A DNA stretch of 64,000 bases from Bacteroides sp. OM05-12 (GCF_003438995.1 NZ_QSUN01000005.1:235129-299128); one strand, 5' to 3'; counted from the first letter of the stretch, positions 25,074 to 34,762 are shown. Translations and numbers: made by a program. The notes: generated by a model not told the origin, from the letters alone.

Positions 25074-25574
25074 TCATTCAAGATTGACTTTTCTTATTTC
25101 ATTCTCAAAATTTGGAGTGAATACATTCTTACCGATATTAGCTTTTATTTCTTCTATGCTCCAGAAACGTCCGCCGTCCAATTCGTCACTGGGATTGATT
25201 GGTCCGTCATATACAGTTTTATGTACATAAACAAGTTCGCGTTCGTGAGCTGACTCGAATACGTATGAAGTAATTTGTTCGTAATCGAAATCTGTGATAC
25301 CGAGCTCTTCGCGAACTTCCCGCTTGAGGGCTTGTTCTACATTCTCTCCCAAGTCGATATGTCCGCCTACGGCAGTATCCCATTTGCCGGGTTGTATATC
25401 TTTCCACTCCGGACGCTTTTGTAAGTAGAGTTCTCCTTTACTGTTGAATACATGAAGGTGTACGACGGGGTGCAGTTGCTTGCTGCCACTATGGCATTCT
25501 CCCCGTGTAGCTGCATCGATGATATTCCCGTGCTCGTCTACAATGGGAAATAATTCTTCTTTGTTGTCTTGCAT
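25074..25574 (-). CDS. Nudix hydrolase
   Basis: A 166-residue Nudix protein. The Nudix box is complete: GGHIDLGENVEQALKREV plus REELG at about 70-92, fitting G-x5-E-x7-REVxEELG. The N-terminal part (FPIVDEHGNIIDAATR, then HVFNSKGELYLQKRP) resembles the isopentenyl-diphosphate-isomerase-like and YfcD-like branch. It should hydrolyse a nucleoside diphosphate-linked substrate, but the substrate cannot be inferred. It lies downstream of hutH on the same strand, separated by a hairpin at 25587-25618, so it is likely a separate unit. Confidence 0.88.
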   Translation of the reverse strand: MQDNKEELFPIVDEHGNIIDAATRGECHSGSKQLHPVVHLHVFNSKGELYLQKRPEWKDIQPGKWDTAVGGHIDLGENVEQALKREVREELGITDFDYEQITSYVFESAHERELVYVHKTVYDGPINPSDELDGGRFWSIEEIKANIGKNVFTPNFENEIRKVNLE

Positions 25575-25586
25575 TTTATGAAAGTA

Positions 25587-25618
25587 AACGTCCGCAAACT
25601 CTGGGGGATGCGGACGTT
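25587..25618 (-). terminator. Hairpin after the hut operon
   Basis: AACGTCCGCA (25587-25596) pairs exactly with TGCGGACGTT (25609-25618), 9 bp past the hutH stop. The following T-run is weak, so termination is likely but not certain. Confidence 0.55.
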
Positions 25619-25626
25619 GGTTATTG

Positions 25627-27126
25627 TTAATAGTTAAATTTATAACGTTTCAGGAAGGCTACCGTCTTATGTATCTCTTTGTACATGACGATATCCTCTT
25701 TTACAAACGGCACTTCTTTGCGGTATGCCGTCATGAAATGTTCGAGCAGAGGAGAGGTCTTGGTCGGACGGCGGAAATCAAGCCCCTGAGCAGCATTCAT
25801 CAGTTCGATGGCAAGAATATGCTCCAAATTGTCCATAATCTTATAGAGCTTTGTTGCGGCATTTGCTCCCATGCTGACATGATCTTCTTGTCCGTTGCTT
25901 GATACGATAGAGTCGCTGGATGCAGCGAAACAGTACATTTTATTCTGGCTAACCATGGATGCGGCAGCATATTGCGGTATCATGAAACCGGAGTTCAATC
26001 CCGGCTCTGCAACAAGAAACTCCGGCAAACCACGGAATCCCATAATGAGTTGTGCAACACGGCGTTCACTGATATTACCAAGCTCGGCCAAAGCAATAGC
26101 AAGGAAGTCGTATGAAATGGCAAGCGGTTGTCCATGGAAATTTCCTCCAGAGATAATCAGGTCTTCTTCCGGGAAGATGGTCGGATTGTCCGTTACGGAG
26201 TTGATTTCCGTGAGCAATACTGAGGATACATAGCGGATCGCATCTTTTGTAGCGCCATGCACTTGTGGTATGCAGCGGAACGAGTAAGGGTCTTGTACAT
26301 GCTTTTTAGGACGTGCGATAAGTTCGCTGCCATCTAAAAGTTTACGGAATGCTTCGCCCGTTTCTATCTGACCTTTATGCGGACGCATCTGTTGGATACA
26401 GTCCATGAACGGATCGATACGTCCGTCGAATGCTTCAAGAGAAAGGGCACCGATCATGTCGGCACCTTTCATAATGCGACGTGCGCGGATGATAGCGTAT
26501 ACACCGTTGGCACTCATAAATTGTGTACCGTTGAGTAATGCCAAACCTTCTTTGCTCTGCAATTTCACCGGTTCCCAACCGAATTCATCCAATACAGCGA
26601 TAGCTTCGCAACGTTTACCTTTATAATATACGTCGCCCACGCCGATAAGCGGGAGGAAGAGGTTGGCAAGAGGAGCGAGGTCGCCCGATGCACCGAGCGA
26701 ACCGCGGTCATACACAATCGGCATGACATCGTTATTGAAGAAGTCGATGATGCGTTGTACGGTAATAACCTGTACGCCGCTATGCCCCAATGATAAAGCA
26801 TGAGCTTTGAGCAGGAACATCAGTTTGACAATAACAGGAGGAACTTCTTGTCCTACACTGCATGCATGACTTTTTACGAGATTTTCCTGAAGCGTGCTTA
26901 AATCTTCCGGAGAAATGGTATGGTTACAAAGCGAACCGAATCCGGTAGTGATACCGTAAAGTGGAACTTCGGATTCTACTGCTTTCTTATCCAGATAGTC
27001 ACGGCACTTTTGAATACGTTCTTTGGCTTCGGCAGATAGCTCCAGTTTCAGATTCTCATTGATAATGCGTTCGATAAGCTCGAATGTCAGATCTCCTGAT
27101 CCTATTTGATATACGTTCTTTGCCAT
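25627..27126 (-). CDS. hutH: Histidine ammonia-lyase
   Basis: A 499-residue aromatic amino acid lyase that removes ammonia from L-histidine to give trans-urocanate, the first step of histidine breakdown in the cytosol. The self-made MIO cofactor triad Ala-Ser-Gly is seen in GSLGASGDLAPLA at about 144-146. Other family segments include YGITTGFGSL near residue 60 and FHGQPLAISYDFLAIALAEL. Length is normal for the family. It is the last gene of the hut operon, 2 bp after the cyclodeaminase gene. Confidence 0.96.
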   Translation of the reverse strand: MAKNVYQIGSGDLTFELIERIINENLKLELSAEAKERIQKCRDYLDKKAVESEVPLYGITTGFGSLCNHTISPEDLSTLQENLVKSHACSVGQEVPPVIVKLMFLLKAHALSLGHSGVQVITVQRIIDFFNNDVMPIVYDRGSLGASGDLAPLANLFLPLIGVGDVYYKGKRCEAIAVLDEFGWEPVKLQSKEGLALLNGTQFMSANGVYAIIRARRIMKGADMIGALSLEAFDGRIDPFMDCIQQMRPHKGQIETGEAFRKLLDGSELIARPKKHVQDPYSFRCIPQVHGATKDAIRYVSSVLLTEINSVTDNPTIFPEEDLIISGGNFHGQPLAISYDFLAIALAELGNISERRVAQLIMGFRGLPEFLVAEPGLNSGFMIPQYAAASMVSQNKMYCFAASSDSIVSSNGQEDHVSMGANAATKLYKIMDNLEHILAIELMNAAQGLDFRRPTKTSPLLEHFMTAYRKEVPFVKEDIVMYKEIHKTVAFLKRYKFNY

Positions 27127-27128
27127 GA

Positions 27129-27761
27129 TTAGATTCCAATTTGTTCTTTTACATATTTCATTATTTCAGCCTCTTGTTCGATCGCTTCCTTTTCAAGTTG
27201 ATTCGCTTCCTTTGCCATTTGCGCAACGAACTCTTTATCGTCTATTGAAGTCAGGTTGATGCGAACGTTGAGTAATGCTCCGAGTACGGCATTGCGGGCA
27301 CACATCATAGCCACGCAAGCATCGGTCACAGCATTTTGATTACCTTTGCGGGCAACCGTTGCGATTGCCGGCAGTATTCCGGCTACGGCACGCGCTACTT
27401 CCATCGGTACTTGTGCCGCGTAAATTGTTTCACGTTGGATGGCTTGTTTACGCAACTCTTTTTCTTCATCAGTTTCTTTCGGAAGTTTGAAGGCATCGAA
27501 TACACGGTTGTACGCGTCGGAGTCACGGTCAATATCCTGCACCATACGTTCGCGCAAAGCATCAAACTTAGGAGCAAGCTCTTTCATGATATCTTCTACT
27601 TCCACGTATTTTTTACGTCCGATAGTCAGGTTGGCTACCATTTCAGCCAAAGCGGATGCTATGGCACCATTAAGGGCAGATATACTTCCACCGCCCGGTA
27701 CGGGTTCGTTACTTGCTGTTTTATCAAGGAATCCTTTTACTGTCAGGTCTGCTAATTGCAT
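27129..27761 (-). CDS. fchA: Formimidoyltetrahydrofolate cyclodeaminase (stand-alone)
   Basis: A 210-residue helical protein matching the cyclodeaminase half of mammalian FTCD. It opens LADLTVKGFLDKTASNEP, then PGGGSISALNGAIASALAEM, a hallmark of this family. It would convert 5-formimidoyl-THF to 5,10-methenyl-THF and ammonia, recovering the one-carbon unit released by FtcD. It lies between hutI and hutH in the operon (42 bp from hutI, 2 bp from hutH). In mammals this activity is fused to the formimidoyltransferase; here the two genes are separated by hutI. Confidence 0.92.
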   Translation of the reverse strand: MQLADLTVKGFLDKTASNEPVPGGGSISALNGAIASALAEMVANLTIGRKKYVEVEDIMKELAPKFDALRERMVQDIDRDSDAYNRVFDAFKLPKETDEEKELRKQAIQRETIYAAQVPMEVARAVAGILPAIATVARKGNQNAVTDACVAMMCARNAVLGALLNVRINLTSIDDKEFVAQMAKEANQLEKEAIEQEAEIMKYVKEQIGI

Positions 27762-27803
27762 ATTATTATAGGTTTTGGTTCTTTAATATGGTTATTTAAA
27801 ATA

Positions 27804-29048
27804 TCAGAAACGGGTTGAAACGATGCGTCCTTCTTTAATAGTCATTTCAACCGAGTTCATGCCGGTATAATACGGCAGTACATAATAGGTATCGGTATCC
27901 AGTAAAGTAAGATCTCCCTGTTTGCCTGTTTCAATACTTCCGATACGGTGGGCACGTCCAATGGCGGCAGCTCCATTCAAGGTCAATGCTGTTATGGCTT
28001 CCTCTACCGATAAGTGCATATAGATACATGCCAGAGCAAAGGTTAACGGGATACTACCGGAGCAACAACTACCCGGATTAAGGTCGGTAGCCAAAGCAAC
28101 GGCACAGCCGGAATCTATCATCTCGCGTCCTCGTGCGTAAGGTTCACGAAGAGTAAATGCCGTGAGGGGAAGGAGTGTGGCTACAACATCATTGGCAGCC
28201 ATAGACCGGATACCTTCATCCGAAGCGTGGAGCAAATGGTCAGCACTGAGAGCATGTAATTCTCCGGCGAGTTCGGCTCCGCCAAAGGATACTATTTCGT
28301 CTGCGTGTATTTTTGCTCCGAATCCCATATCCTTTGCTGCGGATAGCAAACGTCGGGATTGTTCAACGGTAAATACGCCTTTTTCACAGAATATATCACA
28401 GTTCTCTGCTAAATTACGCTCTTTAACTTCCGGTAACATGACATTGATCAGATAGTCAATATATTCCTCTTCTCGTCCCTTGTATTCGGGCGGAAGGGCA
28501 TGGGCGCCGAGAAAAGTCGTGGCAATATCTACTTTACGGTCTGTTTTATCATTAATGTCACGCATCACTTCCAACTGTTTTATTTCAGCATCATGATCGA
28601 GTCCGTAACCGCTTTTTCCTTCTACAGTGGTGACACCCATACGACTCATTACGTCGATAAACCATTCTGCTTTTTGCAAAAGTTCTTCATGGGATGCTGC
28701 TCGGGTAGCTTTCATGGTATTGACGATGCCTCCGCCACGTTCCATGATACTCATGTAGCTATCACCTCGCATACGCCACATAAATTCTTCAGGACGATAA
28801 CCGCCGAAAACAAGGTGAGTATGTGAGTCTACAAACCCCGGTAAGAGAACTTTGCCATGTGCGTCGACTGCTTCATAACCTTCAGGCAGGGTAGGCCGAT
28901 GCTCGCCGACATAGGTGATGATACCATCCGTTATCTCTACCGTACCATTAGGAATAGTGAGCAGCTCGTTCATCGCTTTGCCCCGGCGGGCAGTATTGCC
29001 TGTCGGGGTGACGATGTTGGCATTATATATAATAAGGTTGCCTTTCAT
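27804..29048 (-). CDS. hutI: Imidazolonepropionase
   Basis: A 414-residue amidohydrolase that opens the ring of 4-imidazolone-5-propionate to give N-formimidoyl-L-glutamate, the third step of histidine breakdown. Metal-binding HxH lies in VDSHTHLVFGG, a second histidine in KIHADEI, and the later aspartate in ALATDLNPGSC. Length and motifs are normal. It is 3 bp from ftcD and 42 bp from the cyclodeaminase gene, in one operon. Confidence 0.95.
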   Translation of the reverse strand: MKGNLIIYNANIVTPTGNTARRGKAMNELLTIPNGTVEITDGIITYVGEHRPTLPEGYEAVDAHGKVLLPGFVDSHTHLVFGGYRPEEFMWRMRGDSYMSIMERGGGIVNTMKATRAASHEELLQKAEWFIDVMSRMGVTTVEGKSGYGLDHDAEIKQLEVMRDINDKTDRKVDIATTFLGAHALPPEYKGREEEYIDYLINVMLPEVKERNLAENCDIFCEKGVFTVEQSRRLLSAAKDMGFGAKIHADEIVSFGGAELAGELHALSADHLLHASDEGIRSMAANDVVATLLPLTAFTLREPYARGREMIDSGCAVALATDLNPGSCCSGSIPLTFALACIYMHLSVEEAITALTLNGAAAIGRAHRIGSIETGKQGDLTLLDTDTYYVLPYYTGMNSVEMTIKEGRIVSTRF

Positions 29049-29051
29049 GAT

Positions 29052-29954
29052 TTACTCCATAACTCGTGCTTCAAGCACTTGTTGCATACTGAAGTTTTCC
29101 AGCCCTAAATAATAGGAGGCTGTATCAATAAGTGCTTCCATGGGGACAAGACCGATAATTTCACTACCTACTATACTTACTCCATAACGGCGTGCTTCGA
29201 AACGAACCATCTCCATAGCGCGGTAAAGGGCTGTTTTTGTATAGTCTGTCATATTGATGGAGACTTGCGTAATACCGCGATCTTTCAATTCTACCCCCAT
29301 TGCTTTACAATAGCGTAAGCCGCCACCGATAAAACGAATCTTCTTAGCAATGTCATGGGCAATCTCAAGGCTTGGTGTATTTAGATTGATATTATAGGCA
29401 ACAAGAGGCATACGTGCTCCAATGGCTACTGTGCCTGCGGTAGAATGACGCTCTGCCGGACCAAAATCCGGTTGCCATTCGGGAAGATGTATCTTTTCCG
29501 CCATGCCTTCGAACTCACCTTTACGGATAGCAGCAAGGTTCTCACGATGTGGAGCAGTCGCCGATTTCTCGTATAAGAATACCGGAAGTTTATATGCTTC
29601 TGCAACGCGTTGGCCTACTTCTTTCGACAAGGTGATTGCGTCGTCCATTGTACAGCCTTTTATCGGGATGAACGGCACTACATCAACTGCTCCCATGCGT
29701 GGATGTTGTCCTTGGTGGTGATTCAAATCAATAAGTTCTACGGCAATGCCGATAGCTTCTATCACAGCTTCTTTCAGTGCGTCAGGCTGACCTACTACGG
29801 TTACTACAAGACGGTTATGATCTTCGTCATTGCTATAATCCAATAGTTTCACGCCTTCTTTGGCGCGGAAAGGTGCTACAATCTTATCTATCTTTTGCAA
29901 ATCACGTCCCTCGCTGAAGTTGGGTACGCATTCCATAATTTTTGACCAGTTCAT
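29052..29954 (-). CDS. ftcD: Glutamate formimidoyltransferase
   Basis: A 300-residue protein corresponding to the formiminotransferase half of FTCD. It begins with the family signature ECVPNFSEGRD and contains HHQGQHPRMGAVDVVPFIPI. It moves the formimidoyl group from N-formimidoyl-glutamate to tetrahydrofolate, releasing glutamate. It follows hutU by 25 bp and precedes hutI by 3 bp. An internal Met at residue 7 (start 29936) is a possible alternative start. Confidence 0.95.
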   Translation of the reverse strand: MNWSKIMECVPNFSEGRDLQKIDKIVAPFRAKEGVKLLDYSNDEDHNRLVVTVVGQPDALKEAVIEAIGIAVELIDLNHHQGQHPRMGAVDVVPFIPIKGCTMDDAITLSKEVGQRVAEAYKLPVFLYEKSATAPHRENLAAIRKGEFEGMAEKIHLPEWQPDFGPAERHSTAGTVAIGARMPLVAYNINLNTPSLEIAHDIAKKIRFIGGGLRYCKAMGVELKDRGITQVSINMTDYTKTALYRAMEMVRFEARRYGVSIVGSEIIGLVPMEALIDTASYYLGLENFSMQQVLEARVME

Positions 29955-29979
29955 AGTTATTCGTTGTTAATGTTATTAT

Positions 29980-31974
29980 TTATTTTATGCTATTTTCTAT
30001 TGTTTGTTTTATCAGTTCGTCGTCAGCTATATAAGGCATTGTAATATGGTAACCATCAGAATGTGTATTATTAAACTCTTCTGTCGTTTCCATTGCATGC
30101 TGGTTACGTGCCCATGAACGACGTGCCACACCGCCCATTACGTCCCATAACATAGAGGAACGTAGAATATTGTCAACACGTTCGCTTCCGTCGCATACCA
30201 TGCCGAATCCACCGTTGATTGCCTTTCCGATACCTACGCCACCACCATTATGGAGAGCTACAAGACTCATGCCTCGTGCACAATTACCAGCAAAGCATTG
30301 TACTGCCATATCTGCCATTACATTACTTCCGTCTTTGATATTGGACGTCTCGCGGAATGGAGAATCCGTACCGCTTACATCGTGATGGTCACGTCCCAAC
30401 ATAATAGGACCTACCTCACCGTTGCGTACCATTTCATTGAATTTCAAGGCGATATTCATACGTCCCAAAGCATCCTGATAGAGAATACGCGCTTGTGTTC
30501 CTACTACCAGATTGTTCTTTTCTGCATCGCGTATCCAGTTGTAGTTATCCAAGTCTTGTCCTCGGCGGTTAGGGTCTATACATGACATAGCGGCATGATC
30601 AGTTTTAATCAGATCTTCATGCTTCCCACTCAGACATACCCAGCGGAATGGACCATAGCCATAATCGAACAATTCAGGTCCCATAATATCTTCCACGTAA
30701 GACGGGAAAATGAATCCGTCTTTTTCGTCTATTCCGTTACGTGAAATCTCTTTGACGCCTGCATCATAAATTGCTTTCATAAATGAATTTCCGTAATCAA
30801 AGAAGTATGTTCCACGGCTTACCAGTTCCTTTACAACGGAAAAATGGCGTCGTAAAGACGCATCTACTAAGCGGCAGAACTGTTCGCGGTCTTCTTTTAG
30901 CATCTGGGTACGTTCTTTGAATGTCAGTCCTGCCGGACAATAACCACCTTCATATACGGCATGACAGGACGTTTGATCGGAAAGCAGCTCTATTGCTTCA
31001 TTCTGTGCTACGGCATATTCCAATAAATCTACAATGTTGCCATGATAGGCAATAGAGCATGGTTCTTTTTTGTTCATGGCTTCGTGTGCCAAACGGAAAG
31101 CTTCGGGAATGTCCGATGTGATATGTTGTACCCATCCCTGTTTATGCCGCGTTTCTATGCGTGATGCATCTACCTCGGCAATGATTGCTGCCGCTCCTGC
31201 TATTTCGGCTGCTTTGGGTTGTGCACCGCTCATACCGCCCAAACCGGAAGAAATGAAAAGATGTCCGCGCAGATCACCGTTTTGCGGTATGCCGAGTTTC
31301 ATTCGTCCGGCATTTAGTAAGGTATTGAATGTACCGTGTACGATACCTTGCGGACCAATGTACATCCATCCGCCGGCTGTCATCTGACCATAGTTTGCCA
31401 CTCCCATTTGTGCCGCTATTTCCCAATCCTTTTGGTTGTCAAACAGACCTACCATCATGGAATTGGTGATAATAACACGTGGCGCTTCGGGTTTTGATTT
31501 AAATAAACCTAAAGGATGCCCGCTTTCTACTACCAGAGTTTGGTCTTGTGTCAGTTCTTCGAGATACATCTTTATGAGACGGTATTGCATCCAGTTTTGG
31601 CATACCTGTCCTGTTTCGCCATAGGTTACTAATTCATAGGGGTAGAGGGCAATATCAAATGACAGATTATTATCTATCATAACTTGAAAAGCCTTTCCTT
31701 CGATACATTTTCCTTTATATTCGTCGATAGGTTTTGCCTTGAGATCACCTTCGGGACGGAAGCGGTAACCATATATCTTACCACGTGTCAGCAATTCGTT
31801 CATAAATTCGGGAGCGAGTTGTGCGTGAAGTTCGCGTGGAATGTAACGTAGTGCATTCTTTAGTGCAGTCTTAGTCTGTGCAGGTGACAACTTATAGCCA
31901 CGATCCGGTGCGCGACGGATACCTTCCACGAATACTGGAGGGTCGGGTAGTTGATTAGATAATGTGAATTTCAT
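29980..31974 (-). CDS. hutU: Urocanate hydratase, long form
   Basis: A 664-residue enzyme (urocanase) that hydrates urocanate to imidazolone-propionate using tightly bound NAD+. The NAD-binding signature GLGGMSGAQPKAAEIAGAA is present, as are YHGNIVDLLEYA and GRDHHDVSGTDSPFRETS. It is about 100 residues longer than the Pseudomonas type and similar in length to the eukaryotic form. The start is placed at the ATG at 31974 (MKFTLSNQL); the frame extends nine codons further only by using TTG. It is the first gene of the hut operon, with a -7 box at 31999-32006 giving a very short leader. Confidence 0.95.
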   Translation of the reverse strand: MKFTLSNQLPDPPVFVEGIRRAPDRGYKLSPAQTKTALKNALRYIPRELHAQLAPEFMNELLTRGKIYGYRFRPEGDLKAKPIDEYKGKCIEGKAFQVMIDNNLSFDIALYPYELVTYGETGQVCQNWMQYRLIKMYLEELTQDQTLVVESGHPLGLFKSKPEAPRVIITNSMMVGLFDNQKDWEIAAQMGVANYGQMTAGGWMYIGPQGIVHGTFNTLLNAGRMKLGIPQNGDLRGHLFISSGLGGMSGAQPKAAEIAGAAAIIAEVDASRIETRHKQGWVQHITSDIPEAFRLAHEAMNKKEPCSIAYHGNIVDLLEYAVAQNEAIELLSDQTSCHAVYEGGYCPAGLTFKERTQMLKEDREQFCRLVDASLRRHFSVVKELVSRGTYFFDYGNSFMKAIYDAGVKEISRNGIDEKDGFIFPSYVEDIMGPELFDYGYGPFRWVCLSGKHEDLIKTDHAAMSCIDPNRRGQDLDNYNWIRDAEKNNLVVGTQARILYQDALGRMNIALKFNEMVRNGEVGPIMLGRDHHDVSGTDSPFRETSNIKDGSNVMADMAVQCFAGNCARGMSLVALHNGGGVGIGKAINGGFGMVCDGSERVDNILRSSMLWDVMGGVARRSWARNQHAMETTEEFNNTHSDGYHITMPYIADDELIKQTIENSIK

Positions 31975-31998
31975 ATCATTTTTTGGTTTAGTGATGTG

Positions 31999-32006
31999 CA
32001 AATGTA
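31999..32006 (-). promoter_or_regulatory. -7 promoter box of the hut operon
   Basis: The minus strand reads TACATTTG (TAnnTTTG), 25 nt before the hutU ATG at 31974. That spacing favours the ATG over the upstream TTG, which overlaps the box. Confidence 0.5.
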
Positions 32007-32184
32007 ATAAATATACCTGATTATTGTACGTATCAGAGTATATTTAATAACATATTGCTAAAAGTTTATGTAGATGCAATGCCGAAGAATTGCTCAGATA
32101 TGCAATTCTATATAAGATTTCTTATCCGGATTTAATGTTGTCCGGTCAATTGTAGTATTGTTAAGTTAATGATGTCTGATACTG

Positions 32185-33408
32185 TTATGGTATGAGCAAT
32201 GATGAGTCGCCATAACTTAAAAAACGGAATCCGTGACTAAGTGCATAATCATAGATAGTACGCCAATTACCGTTGACAAATGCTGAGACGAGTAGCAGCA
32301 AGGTACTTTGCGGTTGGTGAAAGTTGGTTACCATCATGCGTACGATACGGTATTCATAACCCGGTGCGATAATGATTTGCGTACTGGTGTGCAGTGCTTC
32401 CATACCGTGTCTGTCAAGATAATTAAGAATAGCTTGAAGCGCTTCAACAGAGGATAGTCGAGAAGGAGTTTCATAAGGTTGCCATTGGTGCACGTGAAGT
32501 TCTTCTTCTGTTGCGTCGGGATTGTTGTGTAGTGTTACGCCTATATGGTATAAGCTTTCCAATGTACGTACGGAAGTTGTGCCGACTGCAACGCAATGCC
32601 CACCGTGAGTTATCAGTTGTTCGATGGTGTGACGACTAACGGAAATATATTCCGTATGCATCTCGTGCCCTTCTATTTCTTCACTCTTGACAGGCTTAAA
32701 TGTACCGGCCCCTACATGAAGTGTAAGTTCTTCCAGCTCTATTCCTTTATTCTTTAACGCACTGAGTACCCGTTCTGTAAAATGTAGTCCGGCAGTTGGA
32801 GCGGCTACCGAACCTTTTATCTTGCTGTATACAGTCTGGTATGTTTCTTTATCGCTTTCTTCTGTTTCCCGGTTTAAATAAGGTGGGATAGGCAGTTCAC
32901 CGAATACTTCAAGTATGTCAGCGAAGGTTATCTCTGAATTGTTCCATCGAAAGTCTATCCAATGGCTTGTACCGCAACATTCACCTCGTGTAGCGGTTAG
33001 TGTGACAGTCTGTCCTTTTATAATCATTTCCCGACTTAACGTTCCTTCTTTCCATTTCTTTAAATTGCCTATCATGCAAAGCCATGCGCAATGTTCCGTT
33101 TGTTGGAAAGAGAGTACATAATCATTCGGGGCAATGGGTTCGAGGCAGAACACTTCGATTAATGCTCCTGTCTCTTTACGAAAATGCAGACGTGCCTGAA
33201 TTACCTTTGTATTGTTGAATACCATCAATTCGCCTTCCGGTAGATAGTCCGGTAAAGACGTAAATATACTTTCTGATACATTATCATGGCGGTATACAAG
33301 CAGTTTGGATTGGTCGCGGACGGGTAACGGAAATTTGGCAATACGTTCGTCAGGTAATGGATAGTTATAATCGCTTATATGTATATGCTTAGGATCTTGA
33401 CTTGTCAT
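32185..33408 (-). CDS. queA: S-adenosylmethionine:tRNA ribosyltransferase-isomerase
   Basis: A 407-residue enzyme that transfers and isomerises the ribose of S-adenosylmethionine onto 7-aminomethyl-7-deazaguanine in tRNA, giving epoxyqueuosine at the wobble base of GUN anticodons. Family segments seen are YPLPDERIAKFPLP, LMVFNNTKVIQARL, GSVAAPTAGLHFTE, LTLHVGAGTFKPVK and NFHQPQSTLLLLVSAF. It is a little longer than E. coli QueA (356), common in this phylum. It is divergent from the DUF2027/Smr gene, with back-to-back promoter boxes. Confidence 0.95.
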   Translation of the reverse strand: MTSQDPKHIHISDYNYPLPDERIAKFPLPVRDQSKLLVYRHDNVSESIFTSLPDYLPEGELMVFNNTKVIQARLHFRKETGALIEVFCLEPIAPNDYVLSFQQTEHCAWLCMIGNLKKWKEGTLSREMIIKGQTVTLTATRGECCGTSHWIDFRWNNSEITFADILEVFGELPIPPYLNRETEESDKETYQTVYSKIKGSVAAPTAGLHFTERVLSALKNKGIELEELTLHVGAGTFKPVKSEEIEGHEMHTEYISVSRHTIEQLITHGGHCVAVGTTSVRTLESLYHIGVTLHNNPDATEEELHVHQWQPYETPSRLSSVEALQAILNYLDRHGMEALHTSTQIIIAPGYEYRIVRMMVTNFHQPQSTLLLLVSAFVNGNWRTIYDYALSHGFRFLSYGDSSLLIP

Positions 33409-33452
33409 AGTGTTCTGATATTTTCTTTACTTGCAACATTCCAATGTTCGCG

Positions 33453-33460
33453 CAAAGGTA
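33453..33460 (-). promoter_or_regulatory. -7 promoter box for queA
   Basis: The minus strand reads TACCTTTG (TAnnTTTG), 45 nt before queA. It lies only 23 bp from the opposing box at 33484, so the two promoters probably compete for polymerase. Confidence 0.5.
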
Positions 33461-33483
33461 CATACTTTTTCGCTGAAATACAT

Positions 33484-33491
33484 TATCTTTG
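33484..33491 (+). promoter_or_regulatory. -7 promoter box for the DUF2027/Smr gene
   Basis: TATCTTTG (TAnnTTTG), 33 nt before the ATG at 33525. Confidence 0.5.
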
Positions 33492-33524
33492 TAGACTGAT
33501 AAATCAATAAAATAAGTAGGAAAT

Positions 33525-34571
33525 ATGAAAATAGGAGATAAAGTACGCTTCCTTAGTGAAGTAGGAGGCGGCATTGTGAAAGAATTCCGTGGGAAAAATA
33601 TCGTGTTGGTAGAAGATGGAGATGGATTCGATATTCCAATGCCGGTGAATGAATGTGTGGTGATTGATACGGATGATTATAATATGAAGCGTAAGTCTGC
33701 TCCTCAACCGAAACGACAAGAAGAACCTGTACGTAAAGAGGTGGAGAAACCTGTCACGTATCGTCCTGCTGAAACACGTGAGGGAGAAACATTGAATGTG
33801 GTGTTGGCGTACGTGCCGGAAGACGTGAAATCAATATCTGCTACGGGATTTGATACTTATTTGGTGAACGATAGTAATTATTATCTGTATTATACGTATC
33901 TCAATGCCGAAGGGGCTGCTTGGAAAGTGCGTGCATCCGGTTTGCTTGAGCCTAATACAAAAGAATTGCTGGAGACTTTCACCAAGGATAGTCTGAACGA
34001 TTTGGAACGTGTGGCAGTGCAGTTGATACCTTTTAAGCAGGAACGTACATTTCTAATGAAACCTGCTGCCAATGTTGAGTTACGGATAGATACGGTAAAG
34101 TTCTATAAACTGCATACTTTTTCAGAGTCCGTTTATTTTGAGGAACCCGCATTGATTTATGACATTGTAAAGAACGATGTTCCTGTAAAGCAGATATTTG
34201 TGAATGCCGATGATATAAAGGAAGCACTATTGCAGAAACGGAATGTAGATGAACCGGTGAAGTTACAGAAGAAACAACCTGTAAAGCAAGATATTGTTGA
34301 GGTTGATTTACATGCAGCGGAATTACTGGATTCAACGGCCGGCATGAGCAATAGCGAAATACTTAATTATCAACTTGGTAAGTTTCGTGAGGCTATGGAA
34401 CAATATAAAGGGCGTCGCGGACAGAAGATTGTCTTTATCCACGGTAAAGGTGATGGAGTATTGCGTAAAGCTGTGATAGATGAGCTGAAGCATAAATATA
34501 AAACGTGTACTTATCAGGATGCTTCCTTTCGGGAATATGGGTTTGGGGCAACAATGGTGACAGTGAGATAA
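33525..34571 (+). CDS. DUF2027 and Smr domain protein
   Basis: A 348-residue cytosolic protein. The N-terminus (about 1-55) is a small KOW/SH3-like barrel: [17 protein letters not shown], then [16 protein letters not shown] charged linker (60-85) is followed by the DUF2027 domain (about 85-245). A C-terminal Smr domain (about 250-348) has VDLHAAEL and [14 protein letters not shown]. Smr domains, as in MutS2, are typically nucleases or nucleic-acid binders linked to recombination or ribosome rescue. The exact role of the DUF2027 form is not known to me. It is transcribed divergently from queA. Confidence 0.9.
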   Translation: MKIGDKVRFLSEVGGGIVKEFRGKNIVLVEDGDGFDIPMPVNECVVIDTDDYNMKRKSAPQPKRQEEPVRKEVEKPVTYRPAETREGETLNVVLAYVPEDVKSISATGFDTYLVNDSNYYLYYTYLNAEGAAWKVRASGLLEPNTKELLETFTKDSLNDLERVAVQLIPFKQERTFLMKPAANVELRIDTVKFYKLHTFSESVYFEEPALIYDIVKNDVPVKQIFVNADDIKEALLQKRNVDEPVKLQKKQPVKQDIVEVDLHAAELLDSTAGMSNSEILNYQLGKFREAMEQYKGRRGQKIVFIHGKGDGVLRKAVIDELKHKYKTCTYQDASFREYGFGATMVTVR

Positions 34572-34597
34572 ACCAAGAGGTTGTCTAAACTATCTCA

Positions 34598-34702
34598 ATT
34601 CCCCCGCTTGAGCGGGGGTAGGGGGTGTGTTACTTTTCTAACAGTTTAATAAGCAAAGAAAGATTACACACCCCTTAATCCCCGCTCAAGCGGGGAAACT
34701 TG
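34598..34702. repeat. 105-bp imperfect palindrome with nested GC-rich hairpins
   Basis: The left arm (34598-34633) and right arm (34662-34702) are near-complements. Each contains its own palindrome CCCCGCTTGAGCGGGG and a GGGGTGTGTAA-type segment. It lies between the convergent DUF2027/Smr gene and an unknown gene, so it may terminate both. The size and terminal symmetry also fit a small non-autonomous mobile element, though no target duplication was identified. Confidence 0.65.
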
Positions 34703-34762
34703 AATGCTTTGACTTTTGACCCCTCAATATAATTTCTTATGTCTTTGTAAAACCATCTTAAC

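Noticed and set aside
31975..32001. Longer HutU start at 32001
   Set aside because: It needs a TTG that overlaps the -7 box; the ATG at 31974 gives a family-like N-terminus.
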